Source: Melieria omissa
Taxonomy: Eukaryota > Arthropoda > Insecta > Diptera > Ulidiidae
Length of the DNA: 64,000 nt
Direction of reading: 5' to 3'
NCBI GenBank assembly: GCA_963971225.1
Contig: OZ020270.1
Span: 2,604,001-2,668,000, forward strand
Part shown: in pieces, positions 51,401-63,615 of the stretch
How positions within the stretch are numbered: the stretch's first letter is position 1
How the letters are laid out: each line of letters begins with the position of its first letter
Notes under the pieces: model-generated
Databases searched by the model: none
Told to the model about the DNA's origin: nothing
What the model saw: the letters and a program-made list of their open reading frames with translations, nothing else
Position numbers and translations under genes: made by a program

Positions 51401-54158
51401 TCACGTTTATTTCTCTGTTGTGTTATTCACAATTTTAGCTGTTTATTTGCTTTACAAAGTGCTCACTTATAATAAGCTTACTCACCTATTTTCCCAATCA
51501 TATTTTGTCTGCATACATCTCATCTTGATCATAATATGCAGTGCTCGTATTTTCTACTTGTGTTACGATGCCTACAATATTCATACAACATTTAGCATTT
51601 TTGTTTCAGAGGTATTATTGAACTTGCCCGCCACTTTTCTCACCATCTCCTTCTCAGTGCTTATATTATTTTTATTTTTGAAAGCGCTTAATCACAAGAA
51701 CAATCGTTACTCTGCATTGATGCGCCCACTCACTGTTGTGGTTGGATGTGGCGTACATGTGGTGCTCTGCATTACACTGCATTATGTCGAATCGTATACA
51801 CTGCAAAATCAGCAGCAACAACATTTATTCTATCAACAACAACAACAGCAACTGCTCTATCGTCGTCAGCAACAGCAATTACTACAACAGCATCAAATGC
51901 ATCACCAGCAGTACGCTTCTGCGGGTAATTTGTTGACACACACCACCAGCAGCAGCGGCATGTATGCTGCATTGCTTTTGCAGCAATCGAGCCCAGCTAC
52001 GATCGCCAGCATTACAGCGAATGCACCACCACCTCGAGTACTCTCACTTATCTGCCAGATTATTTATATATTTGTGTGCCTCTTTTTGGGATTGCTTTAT
52101 CTTTATTTGTATCGAATTCTGAAGCGTATTTTGAGAAGCAAGTCGCAAAATTACATACATGGCTATCAGAATCTTTCATATGCTATACATATTACAATTG
52201 CAACAGCATTACTATTCGTACTTCTGGCAGCTTTGCAAATATTTGGTGCCATTAGCATATCTACGACACGACCTCTGATTCAGCAATTGACTGCAGAGAT
52301 TGATTGGTTACAATGGGGTTATCAGTTTTCATTACGCTTGATTGAAATTGCCATTATTACTTTACTCTCATGGGTGGCAGGGCTTAAAACCAGTGGAGGG
52401 GGTCCCGGAGGAGGTATTGGCGGTGGTGGGTCGTCCCTGGGTATTGGTGATGCTCGCTATAGTGGTGCTCATGGTGGAGGTAGTAATGTGGTATTCGGTG
52501 GTGGTAATGGCAGTGTTCACAATCGTGAGAAGCATACTCACCATCGCCATCATAACCATTCAAATGTTGCGGGTTTTTTTTTGCCCTGCACTTCCAGTTC
52601 CAGTCAGGAGCAATTTGATACCGATTATCCAGCTGTTTGCAACGCTAATACCAATTTACACACGTATACGATGCGTACCGGGAAATTAATTTACGATGAT
52701 AGCTTTGCATTGAACTCGCTCTCAGGTGGGGGTAGCGGTCAGTCATCACAACTAATGAGTGTTAGTGGTGGACCTGGCGGACGTAATGCTGGTGAGTTTC
52801 AATTGCAATCGCAGCCTACATATCAGCGTCCGTATGACACAGGCTCTTTGCATAGTAGTGCAGCTGCTAGTCATACAGTCGCGGATTATGGAACGCAAAG
52901 CACATTGACTGGTGGAGCTAGTCGCTATCATCCAGATGCACCACATTACGCTGATTATTTAACTGATGCGACTAAAGATCATTATGAAAATCCAAATTTT
53001 GATTTGCACGGCTCTGGCAGTCGAATGGTAGCCAACAATAGTATGCAAAAATTTGCAAAAATGTCCACCACATCAACAACAGCTTCAAGTAGTGGCGGTT
53101 CATCAGCTGCGTCACAGCAACAAATGCTGCTTCTACAAAGCGATAGCTGTTATTCGGAGCCATTACAACCGCCAGCACATGCAGATAGTTATGACATTAC
53201 CCATTTTGAGCGACCACAACTGAATGGAAGCGGTAATAGTAGAGGTGGTGGTGTGAGCGGTCAGGCATTAATGGATTGGACAGAACCATTACCGCGAGCT
53301 CTTGATGGGCACCATAGTAAGCGTGAGAAGAAGTCGTCGCATACACACATAACCCTTGACCGTAATGTTTACGAGAACCCTGAGCGGCGTAGCTCAAATT
53401 CATCGCATTCCTGTGTTACAAGTAGTGGACGCTATGCAAGTTACAATTCATTCGATCGTAACGGTCCTTACAATAGAGTACGCAAAAGTGGCACATTAAA
53501 TAACATAGCTGGAGGGAGTAGCGGAACTACTGGTAATGGTGTGAGTGCTGGTATGGGCATACTACATGGCCGCAATCATAAGCTCCAGGTACATCAGCAG
53601 CAACAGAATTCCGATGATGATATGATGTTATCAGGTAGTAATGTAGAGCGCACCAATTTAATCAATAATGAAGATGGTTCTTGTATTATAAATAGTAACA
53701 CAACATTTAACATCGGCGGCGCTGGTGGCCAATTAGCGGGTGAATTAAATGGTACCGCTAATACCATCACAACTGAGCGGTTGCTTGGCAAAGCACCTTT
53801 AAAAGATAGTTACGATAGTAGCGCTCATTCCTCCGGAAATACATACTTGCAAGCTAGTTATCTTCCTAATCAAAATGCAGCAATTCCATCGCATGCCTAT
53901 AATAAACAGCAAAGACAATTACCTTCAAATAGTGACAGCTCGGGACCCTCTGATTCAGGTGTATCTGCATCAAGTACATCTAAAAATTCTGGCACATCAT
54001 CAATTGTATTGGACAGTGTTAATGTTGGTAGTGGTGGTAGCAATGGAGAGGTACTCGTTTCTGAACAAGGTTTTGTGCGATTTCGTGCGCTTGACGATAT
54101 AAATAATGGGCAAGGGGTTGGCATACACAATGCTTCCGTACGCAACAACCAAACCTAA
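48496..54158 (+). CDS. PRRT3/PRRT4-like seven-pass membrane protein, three exons
   Basis: Exons 48496-49940, 50002-50216 and 50278-54158 join in frame over two 61-nt GT-AG introns, giving 1846 codons from the first ATG. A second in-frame ATG at 49468 (Met325) starts a classic signal peptide (basic start, LIIILLSLS, cut after THA), and I think it is the true start (1522 aa). The ectodomain is Ser/Asn/Pro-rich (PPLPPEYQNPFADKP). From Trp922 come seven hydrophobic segments: about 929-949, 962-983, 998-1021, 1036-1055, 1135-1160, 1185-1213 and 1238-1257. A Gln-rich insert (1063-1100) lies between the fourth and fifth. The cytoplasmic tail has Gly-rich, His-rich and Ser-rich stretches. The WNIHVY start, LCYDAY and LPATFLTIS blocks recall PRRT3/PRRT4, whose function is little known. 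Family match is from memory. Confidence 0.8.
49468..49542 (+). other. Predicted signal peptide and likely true start of the PRRT-like protein
   Basis: ATG 49468 lies in the context ACAAAGATG, close to the insect consensus. The next 25 residues are Met-Asn-Arg, a hydrophobic core of about 12 residues and a THA cleavage-like end. The 324 codons upstream are also open but are low-complexity and would place this segment deep inside the protein. Confidence 0.65.
49941..50001 (+). other. Intron 1 of the PRRT-like gene (61 nt)
   Basis: Donor AAG|GTACGC and acceptor AATGTATAG|GTATTT. Splicing turns TTA-AG plus G-TAT-TTG into Leu-Arg-Tyr-Leu, keeping the frame. Unspliced, the upstream frame stops after 20 codons. 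Confidence 0.85.
50217..50277 (+). other. Intron 2 of the PRRT-like gene (61 nt)
   Basis: Donor GCAT|GTAAGT and acceptor TATTTTTAG|TGCC with a long pyrimidine tract. Splicing gives Pro-Ala-Leu-Pro-Asn in frame. Confidence 0.85.
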
Positions 54159-55066
54159 ATTGGTATCAATTTATGTAACATCAGCCGTGGCATTGACACA
54201 GCATTAACATGTAACAAGTACATTTTTGATGTCGAGATAGAAAAATGGATTGGGGCGTACAAACTGGCATACACATTTAAATATTGTGCTTATTCATTAT
54301 TATAATTTGCACTATACACTTGTGATATATATAAGGAGAAAATATTAATTTACGAAGCCGTAAAGTGGTGATAAGAGTAATGTAAGGAGGGGTATTATGC
54401 CGGCTTAAAGTAAATATGCCACATTTAATTAATATAATACATTTGATGATTGCATTCGCTGTGTATTATTTGTTTTGAATGAAACCATCATTTCCTTTAA
54501 AATGGGAAATATTTTTGAAATCAATTTCATTACTATTTCTTAAGATACGCAAACTTACGTGCGTTTATATAGCGCTGGCATTCTATTAGGTAACTTATCA
54601 GTATTTAATGCTAGTCATTTTGTGCATTCACAACATAGATGATTGTGTAAAGTTACTAGCATTAAATCAGGTAATAGGTTCCTTAATATATTTGAAATTC
54701 GTGTGGGCTGTGTGGTCTAACAGCAACTAAATTGCAATAAATGAGGAAAACAAATAGATAGATTTTTTTTAAGTAATAGCTGTTAAAAGCTAATTTCGGA
54801 TTAATCATCAATCATCATAAACAAAGCTATACTCAAAGCCTTTTGACATATAATTAAACGGAAATGTAATATAAGCAACTTAAATTATTAGTTTGCTAAA
54901 ATTATTTAGTGTGCAAAAATATTTGTCTCATACTTTTTATCTATATTGATAACTATAGAAAAATCGGCAGCTCATAAATTTAGTTACTACTTTGTTTTAA
55001 TTATGAATGTACAATAGCATGTGAGTTTTTAAGATTAAAAAAAACTTAATACATATTTGTAACTTC
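54159..55066 (+). other. 3' flank of the PRRT-like gene
   Basis: AT-rich 3' untranslated or intergenic sequence. An AATAAA at about 54737 (GCAATAAATGAG) is the best candidate polyadenylation signal. No gene is seen. Confidence 0.5.
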
Positions 55067-55068
55067 CT

Positions 55069-55914
55069 GAAACCACAGAACAAACAATATACAGAATGCG
55101 CATCTGAAGTAAAGAAAATTGTATTTGCTGGTTCCAGCGGTAGGACCCGTTTGACGATGCGGGGGAAGCAGTAAAGGGGACGAGAACGCACAGAGCGCGA
55201 GAGCGTAAGCTGAGAAGCTGCGACCGCGCACCACACACTGTGGTTGTTGTTGTTGGGCAACAAAGCGATGTGCCGGTTGCATGTGGGGGTGGCTCGTGCT
55301 TGCTCTCCGCTTGCTTTTTTACAAACAAGAACAAGAAGTGGACAGGCAAAGTTTGCATAGAAAAATTGATTGAGCGATCGCCAAGGCGCATAAATAAGGT
55401 GGTAACACTAGGGAAAAACCCAAAATTCAATGGATTTCGTTAGTTCTTTTGGTCTGTTTGTAAAATAGATGTTGTAAAAAGTACAAATGGCTACAATGCA
55501 AATAAACATATGTGTAAAGATATTGGAACAACCAACCCGCATTAAGAAAGTGATAATAAGTGGAAAACTATTGCTACAACGTTGTGCTAATTATCAAAGA
55601 AAAAGTTTAATCAGTTCTGGTGCTGCAACTACCTATTGAATTTGCCTTGGCGATCGCTTTGTCAAATCAACCACCATTTCAATGTGCCCGAGTAAAGCCA
55701 AGCTGGCTTGTTGCGAAAAGCAACAACATTGCGTGTTGTTGTCGAAATGAGAATAAAGCCCAAAACCATCGAATCTATGCGTGTACATCAATTCGCGCTT
55801 ACTCTCTCGGTTCCCTTTACATTTTCCTCACCTTTATTGCTTCCCGCCCGCGTCTGAAATGAAATCACAAAATTATTTCAGATGCGCCGTCTGTATACTG
55901 TTTATTCTGTGCCG
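55069..55914. repeat. Candidate foldback element S
   Basis: About 45 bases at the left (CAATATACAGAATGCGCATC within 55069-55113) are the imperfect inverse of 55871-55914. Further inward a second pair is visible: AGCAGTAAAGGGGACGAG at 55167 against the inverse near 55800-55850. Identity is about 80 percent by eye. It contains no coding region. It could be an old inverted-repeat transposon. Confidence 0.5.
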
Positions 55915-56014
55915 AAACTCACCTTGCTTAGAAGACTCGAAATCGCTCAATGAATTAACATACGTATAGTACATAAATATACAGTAATATACCATAATAT
56001 TTTCATGCATATAT

Positions 56015-56262
56015 CTGTGGTCAAAAGCAATAACCGCTTAAGTCAACTTAAGAAGAAATTGAGTTATGGATGCCACCACGTTCCCTTGACTGTGCTCTAC
56101 GTTTGTGTAAAATCGGGGAGTTTGTAACTTTAAAATAAAAAAAGGTTATTAATAAAAACCTATTCGTATTCCCATAATGAGTACACTGCGCGCTAAAACT
56201 TTAAAACGAGATTGCTCGAAACAGCAATTTTCGACTTAGGCGGTTATTGCTTTTGACCACAG
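56015..56262. mobile_element. MITE N copy 2, 248 bp
   Basis: Almost identical to 44102-44348, with ends CTGTGGTCAAAAGCAATAAC and its inverse, and ATAT on both sides. Two near-identical copies 12 kb apart show the family moved recently. Confidence 0.85.
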
Positions 56263-56305
56263 ATATATAGGCATTAAAAGTTAGTTTTCATGAAAACCTC
56301 ATTAA

Positions 56306-57004
56306 GGGGTCATTCTCATGTGAAATTTTGTAAAAATCAATTTTTTTTAACATATTTGGAATGTATCATCCTTGAAGAAGGTGCTGTCATTTTATTGGAA
56401 AATTTCAAGTATTTCGGCTTCTACAGACATTTATATAACGAGCGGTCAAGGATTCTAGCGGTTAGTCAAAACTTTAAACGTGTTTTTCTCGGAACGCCTT
56501 TTTTTGAAATGGCGGGGATGACTTTAAAAAAACCATTCATCTGATCTCTCTGCGATTTTGTCACGTCATTCTACATACTGTTAGCTATCACCCCTAGTAA
56601 ATTCACTCCGATATGTTAAAAATTTCATATTTTTTTTCATTGATAAAATCTTCAAAAACAACCATTTTTTACTGCTCTAACTTCCAATGCCTGCCATTTT
56701 GTGAGATTCTTATGAAAAAATTCAAATTTACTATGGGTGAAAGGTACGTTCATACTGATTAAGAATTTCTTTGAAATTCATGTTTCAGATAAACAGCTGA
56801 CCCTGACGCGGCAGAAGCCGTGTCTTTAATCGAAAAAAAGTGTTTGAAAAAATTACAAAAATTTTTCTTTTTCTTTTTAATTTTTGTACCATAACAATGA
56901 ATAAATTAAAGTGGAATATCTTTTTTTGATAATTCCTCGTATTCACAAAGGAAATAATTTCTGAAGAATGTACATTTTTCCTGTCCGCGCATGAGAATGA
57001 CCCC
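56306..57004. mobile_element. TTAA-flanked MITE V, 699 bp (piggyBac-type)
   Basis: TTAA at 56302-56305 and 57005-57008 brackets an element with a perfect 15-bp inverted repeat GGGGTCATTCTCATG. The next bases are TG against CG, so the repeat is short. No transposase frame. Confidence 0.75.
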
Positions 57005-57008
57005 TTAA

Positions 57009-60000
57009 GTAAAGAAACAACTTAAGAACACTAAAAATACAAAAATTTCATGTTTTCGAATACAACGTTTTATATTGTATTAATACCTACATACATATTA
57101 GGCATGTCTAATATTATATATATGATGTATTTATAAAAATATATATATGCACATGCTCTATAAATAATAAAAAAAAACAATTGAACTGATTAGTTAAGGC
57201 TTCAGCATTTTCTTTTCATTTGTAATGTATAAACATTTTTAGACATTTAGTTTAAAAAATCTGTTCGTAGTAAAGTACTTGTAAGCTAGTGTAGTATTGA
57301 ATAAGCATACAATTTTCAAAGTAATTATAAAATTTTAATAATCATAAAAGATATTGAATTATAATACAATTAATTAGAAGTAGAGTTCATTGGCGAATAA
57401 GAAAAAAATGCAAAATAAAAAGATATATGCGCAAAATTAAATTTAGTCGTATTTACATCTGATATACAAACAGATACACCATATATACTCGCACGTATGT
57501 ATGCATACATATGTTAGTTATAAAACACAGTATTGGATGGTCATGCGTTCTATATTTATTTTTTTACTTCTTGAAGTCTACGGATTCAGGTTTTTGCTCT
57601 CTGCAGTCACTGGTCTACATAGGAGAAAAAAAATTGTTACGCACTCGCTTTGAAATTTTCTATAGCTAGTACAGATGCAGTTTTAAGTTTGGTTATAGAA
57701 ACTGCTGCTGTAGTGTGAAATTTCTTTTTGCTCATCTTTCCAGCTTCACGTTTGAAATTACATTAAAATGAACATTTTGCAGGTTTTTCATTTCACAAAG
57801 CAAATCCTCGGCGTCTTTCGTTCCTAAATCATAAAAAATATATTTTAAGTATGTACACCTTAAAGGTTTTTGGAAACATTTCCTTCGCTATTCGAACCAT
57901 TTTTTTTAACACGCAACTCAGGTTAATACTGTAATTTTTTTGTGATGAAAACGTGTGCTCATTATGTATTATACTAACAATGTTAGTGTTACAAAGTGTA
58001 TATCTGTAGCTTGACTCTGTTACCAAAAAGCGCAAAATTGAAGCTCGCTAGTGTATATTTATACTTTTTATTACTTTACATATTGTACTCTTCGCCTCAA
58101 AAAATACATACAAAAATAAAGCGATATGAATAAAAATGGAGTAAAGAATAAATTAATAAAACAAACTAATAGAAATACATATTCTTATTCTATCTGATTC
58201 CGCCCAGTTGAAAACAAAATAAGATAAATATAATTTTATAAAACAAACGTGTTTCAAATTTTCACTCAATTAATTTTCAGGGTTTAAAAAAATATAGATT
58301 TTAAAAGTTTTTTGTGCGCTAAACGTAGTAAAATATGTGTGAAGGGTACAGATTATAGCTGGCGTCGCACGAAAATCGAAGATAATAATTTCTTGCAGTT
58401 CATATTCCTAGTACGTAGAGTATTTATGATAAGCAGTGGTAAAAGTAGAATGAGTACCAACAACCACAAAACAGCAACACACATTCCAGTTTCACATAAT
58501 TATTAATTAACTTTGAATGGCGAATTGTCAACTTTGATATTATATATAATATTCCAAAGCGAGATTTTAATTCGATGAGTAAAACTTTGTGAAAATCTTT
58601 AAAAATTAATGTAAGAACTGCATGCGAAAATGCAATTATTACAAACTTGCGCTCACCTTAATCCAGATAACCAAAATATGGCTGCTTGTAAATACGTACG
58701 TAGACATTTCCGTTATTTCAGTAAGGATTTCGGCCAAACATTTCATATAATGCATTTGCATATATCTTGCCACGAAATATGTATACAAAGAAATATGTAC
58801 AAAGCGCTAATAAATACGTGTACATTAAAGTGTAAACTGTAAACTAAGATAAACAATTTTTCGATTAAATTCACTACTAACATGCATATGTGTACATACA
58901 CATCCTACAGTGGTCGACACCACGGTTTACACCGTGTAGCTGACACAACGATATTGATTTAGACATGTTCAAGAAAAGTGTATTCAATTATCAATCCACA
59001 GCGAGATACACTAGTCAGAATAAGTTTGCGTACAAGGGGTACGTAGTTTTTTCATATGAAAAATAAATCCCTTAAAGAAATTTTTCAAAAACAAACTATT
59101 TTGTATTTCTTCCGTAAACTTAGTTCGTTTATTCCATTAATATCAAAAACTTAACCAAACTGTAAGAGAAGGGCCAAAAACAAAATATGTTATGAATTTA
59201 CCTCAGAAAAAGTTTGCGTACAAGATAAGTTTATTTAGTTAAAATTTCATTGAAACTAAGTTTTGTCCAAAGATTAATAACTTTGTGAATATGTTTTTCT
59301 CGCTTAAACTCCCTGCAGAAGGTTTGGCGTAAATTTTATTAAATTTGGTGTTTTTTCAGCGGTTAGTTTGTTATATCCTTGAATTGTTACATTGGTTTAC
59401 AATATCCTTGAAGATGGAGAGTTGTTGGGCTCAGGGTTCAAGTAAACCCCTTATATACTCAGTTAGATGCACCTTAGGTGACTAGGGAGAAACTTTTTCA
59501 ACTTGGTTGAGCCAGTTAATGCAAACATAGCTTCCCATCGTATGCATTGCGCCCTAAGGTCATCGTAAAGTTGAAAAGAAATATTGGAATCTGAACCAAA
59601 GTTTTGAAGCCTTGGCTTACATAAGCTTTTAGAATATGTAAATAACCCCTCGGAAGCATTTCTGAATAAAAAAAACAGCCTGCTCACTCCTTTTCCTGAC
59701 ATGCAGACCCATACCACAGATAACTCATCATATAGATGTCCAGCGGCCAAGGAAAAAATGTGTCAAAAAGTTCGACAAATTTGGCCTCCGATAAGAGCTT
59801 TTTGGCCCCTAATGTCACTCACACAAATACCGCTTCACACGCATTGTACTCTGTTTTGAGATACAGAAATATGTGATTTTTTAGTCAAAACGGCGCACAG
59901 TGGGGTAATATATAACTAAAGTTCCGATTAATTCAAAAACGAAAAATAAAGATACACATATGTTTTTGGTACCGGGCTAAAGATAATAAAATTCTGCATC

Positions 60001-61218
60001 ACTACGTGAATAATTTGTTGTAAAATAGTTTACCGTTTTTCCGGAAAGCCCTCTGAAAGTTGACATTTCTTTTCAGTTTTTGTGTGAACAGCGATAAACG
60101 CGTTTTTCCTTTACTTCGAAACGATCTCTTTTTGTGATTTCAAAAAGTATTTAAAAATTAATTATGCAACCTTCATGTTCAGGTATTTCTGTAATGCAGT
60201 GTGTATTTTGTTTTGTTAAAAAATGTTTATAAGTATTTTGTTTGATTTTTTGTTTAAAAGCTTAATAATAGACAGTTATGAGTCTTGTGAGATCGAGCAA
60301 AACTGTTGTCATTAGCGTATAGCTTAGATATTTCAGTAACATTTTGTGAAACAAAAAGTTGCGCGAATGTTGCGCACTTTTCCGGCATTTCGATTTTTGT
60401 GTGCGAACTCATGGGCCAAATGGGTCATGTATGAGAACAAATAGACATGTGCAAAAAAATTTTTTTTTTTAATTTTTTATTTTTTAGATGAAAACAAACA
60501 AGCAAAAGGTTTTATTGTTTTTTTTTTAAATGCATCAACAATAGAAATCGATGTAGGCTTGAATAAAAACATTCACACCATTTTATGGTTGTTTCTAGTG
60601 AACATCAAATCGAAATAGAAAAATTTCGCAGCTATGGATTCAAAACTGTAAAATAATTTTTTAAATGCTATTCCTGGTAAAATTTGCCAAAAATTTTCCA
60701 CAAATAATATCATATGCTTCATTGCCAATCGGCCAACTGTCGGAAGAAGCTCAAGAATCACGGAATAAGGATTTCAAGTGTTGCAGGGAGAATTTTTTAC
60801 GAAAGTGGACTGAAAACATACCATTGGAAACATTTTTTAACGTTTTTTTTTTTTGTTTTGACCCCATTGTATCAAGTATGAAAGAATTTCCACACAAAAG
60901 TGCATCATATGTATATTATGCCCAAACTTGCTTGCTATGGAGTTGATACTAACGAAGAATGATGATAATGGTGATGGTGAGGCTTATAACGTTGATGATG
61001 AAGATTATAATAATGATAATCATCATCATAACGATGATATTGAATTAGCTGTAAGAGGTGGTTTCATTAGAAATGTGCAGATTTATCTTTTGTAACTATT
61101 TTAGTTTTTTCCGTTTTTTAAAAAAATGTCCACTAAAGTATACCCAAAAATATTTGTTTTTTACTTTCTAATCGATTAACTAAACCTAATAGTTATTTCA
61201 TATCTAAATAGCCTGCGT
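57009..61218. other. AT-rich intergenic region
   Basis: Over 4 kb without a recognisable gene. Notable bits: the word AGTTTGCGTACAAG appears twice (about 59020 and 59210) next to CAGAA, reminiscent of Tc1-like transposon ends but without a transposase, and a GAT/AAT-type microsatellite at 60955-61045. Short frames present show no family motifs. Confidence 0.5.
60955..61045 (+). repeat. Degenerate GAT/ATC trinucleotide microsatellite
   Basis: Runs of GATGATAATGGTGATGGTGA, then AATGATAATCATCATCATAA, follow one another. It is not an open frame in its context. Confidence 0.7.
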
Positions 61219-61500
61219 GAATTTTTTTTTTTTTTTTAACAGGAACAAACGCGCAGGGGATGACCCCTATTAATGCGGAGCATTGCGTTGGTTCAGGAAG
61301 GATATAAAGGTTAGGAGATAGGGTTATGAGTGAAGTGGTTATGGACTCTTGCCTTGAACCCATCGAGATCATAAGTGCTGGGGAAAATATCCGCAGGGAG
61401 ACCATTCCACAACCGCGCTGTACGGGCCAGAAACGAACTTTCCCTGTAGTGCGTAGTGCGCTGGAACATCGTTTCGACGTGGAAAGCATGGGCGCCATTT
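61219..61500 (-). mobile_element. LINE D family, second copy, strongly 5'-truncated
   Basis: The poly(A) (T's from about 61219) and about 260 bases match the 3' end of LINE D at 28411-28680, including the frame for HYRESSFLARTARLWNGLPA. The few differences suggest both copies are recent. The 5' break lies near 61500. Confidence 0.85.
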
Positions 61501-61781
61501 GAAGTCAAATTAGTCAAACTAAAAATTTTAACGATCAAATGTTGTTTCCCAATTTGTCAAAGTTGGTCAAATATGTTTCGGCACTACCACATTCTAATGC
61601 AGACTCTGAAAGAATATTTTCGAACAAAAAAGGAACACATCAAGCCATGAAAATTTGACTTCAATTTGTATGATTCGCTCTTACTTACAAGACGAAGATA
61701 CCACCTGTGTAAATTTTCAGCAAAGTGCTTTTTCAGCACTTTAAGAAAATGGCATACACAGAGTAGCATGACCATAAATAA

Positions 61782-62382
61782 CACTGCACAACAAAATCAA
61801 ACTTTTTTTTAAATAACAAGGTTCTGACAACGGATTATGATAGAGGGGACAAAAAAAATATACGTGTATCGGCGTTTTGAAAGTTTACTTCTGAATTTTT
61901 TTTTAGGGGGGTTCAAAGTTTTCCCCTTTTTGCTCATTCTTATGGTGATTCGGCCTACGAAAACCATGTAATCTCACATTTTAGGTATGTGATATGTTCA
62001 GCAATTTGATGTAAAATACTACGAAGAACATTTTTGTGGAGCATTTTAACCCTGTAACTCCTATTTATATGGGTCAATTTGACCCTTTTTTTTCTAAAAT
62101 GCCAAAAATGTCCTGTAAAACAGAAATTTTTAAGGACAAAATGTACCACGAAAATATTCGCCATAAAATTCTACTATAGGGCTCTGAATACATCAAAGCT
62201 CAGATATTAACCTGAACGCCAGAATTAAGCCAAAACTGAAAATGTGTTTAAGTGGTTATTTCGTACTTATTCAAAATTGGTACTAAACTTTCAAAACGCC
62301 GATACACGTATATTTTTTTTTTGGGCCCCTCTACCAGAATCCGTTGTCAGAACCTTGTTATTTTTTTTTGTGTTGTGCAGTG
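61782..62382. mobile_element. CACTG-ended inverted-repeat element T, 601 bp
   Basis: About 110 bases at each end are inverted copies: ACTGCACAACA, AACAAGGTTCTGACAACGGA and TATACGTGTATCGGCGTTTT at 61782-61895, with the inverse at 62275-62382. TAA flanks both ends. CACTG ends and a 3-bp duplication fit the CACTA/Chapaev group. No transposase. Confidence 0.7.
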
Positions 62383-62558
62383 TAATTAGTCTTAGTGTAA
62401 TTTTTGTACTGATTTTTTTAATGTGATGAAATGGTATCTCAGTGCAAAGCACAATTTTTTTATGTTGTTATGTTTTCTTGTTTTAAATGGTATCTCAGTA
62501 CAAAGCACAGCTTTGTTTTGTTGTTTTCATGTTGCAAATGAATTAAAAGAAGAATTAA

Positions 62559-63094
62559 CCCTTACAGGACCATAAGATGTCCAAGACTAAATATGCCAAT
62601 ACAACACAATATTTTAGCTATTGTGGGTGTAAAGTAAGAGAATATCACCAAAAAAACATAGCAGGGTGTATAGGTTTCCTACAATTTCATGAGAAATATT
62701 TTTCCCTATGGACCATAAAAGTTAATAAACGAAGAGTTAGGTTTATTATATCGGTATTTTATTTATTGCTTTGTAATACAAAAAACATAATAAAAATTAT
62801 CAGAAAAGTAAAATAAATAGTTAGTTATGGTATTCTACGAAACAATTTCGTTTACTTGTGAAGCACAAGTGGACATTGCACATGACACATTTATTATGTG
62901 TCCTATTTTCTATACGTCGTTTTGGCGCAATAAAGTTTGACAGTTCTTTTTTTTTATTCGTTCAGAAACACATTTGCCGCCTTGGACATACGTTTTATTT
63001 TGACATTCAGTAAAAAATATCGATTCAATAATAATTGAACAATCGATAACGGGTTTTGTAGAAGGCCAAAAATATTCCCTTGAGCGTGAAAGGG
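62559..63094. mobile_element. TTAA-flanked piggyBac-type element, 536 bp
   Basis: TTAA at 62555-62558 and 63095-63098. Ends CCCTTACAGGACC and, inverse, CCCTTTCACGCTC. A 79-codon frame inside shows no recognised domain, although CEVQ-like Cys words and CACAAGTGGACATTGCACAT near 62863 could be remains of the Cys-rich C-terminus of a piggyBac transposase. That last point is a guess. Confidence 0.5.
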
Positions 63095-63161
63095 TTAATA
63101 AATGTTATAGTATTTACTTTTGCGACTTTTATTCACAAAAAATTAAAAAAACCTTAAATAT

Positions 63162-63604
63162 TGTTACGAATAATAAGTCTAGTGGGCTGTTACGTATCTC
63201 TGGATTGTGTAATTTGAAAATAAAACACAGTTTCTTAAACACAGACAATAAAATAAACCAACATTCACTTTATTATTCACAGTTTACACTTTACTGTTCG
63301 TACACTTAAGTATTTGCTTAATCACTCCGTGTGGCAACTTCACTTGTCAAACCAGACTGACTTGCTGCGCCGCATCCGGCTGCCTTTTATACCTGTCAGG
63401 CCATCGCGCAGATCGTTCCCGCACATTCCGGAGTGGACTAAAAGTTTCCATCATTGCCAGGTTGGACTAAAAGTTATTATCGCGGCCGTCGTTGCCAGAT
63501 TGGACTAAAAGTTGCTATCGCGGGCGTCGTTGCCAGATTGGATTATAGCACGGCACGTAGCGGCAGGGTTGCTTTGCACAGCGACAGACTGTCTTATCGT
63601 TACA
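63162..63604 (-). repeat. G2 3' LTR (443 bp)
   Basis: On the reverse strand it runs from TGTAACGATAAG to TATTCGTAACA, with TATA-type GGTATAAAAGGC and AATAAA. It has one more U3 repeat unit (TTTTAGTCCAATCTGGCAAC) than the G1 5' LTR, which explains its greater length. Confidence 0.9.
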
Positions 63605-63615
63605 CTGCCCACCAC

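Noticed and set aside
51736..52689. Several frames overlapping the PRRT-like exon 3 on both strands
   Set aside because: Shadows of the CAG/CAA and GGT-rich coding sequence.
55440..55990. Host gene frames downstream of the PRRT-like gene
   Set aside because: Short, without conserved motifs and overlapping the foldback S.
58998..59230. Tc1-like transposon suggested by the repeated word AGTTTGCGTACAAG
   Set aside because: The two copies are direct, not inverted, and no transposase or TA-flanked ends could be found.
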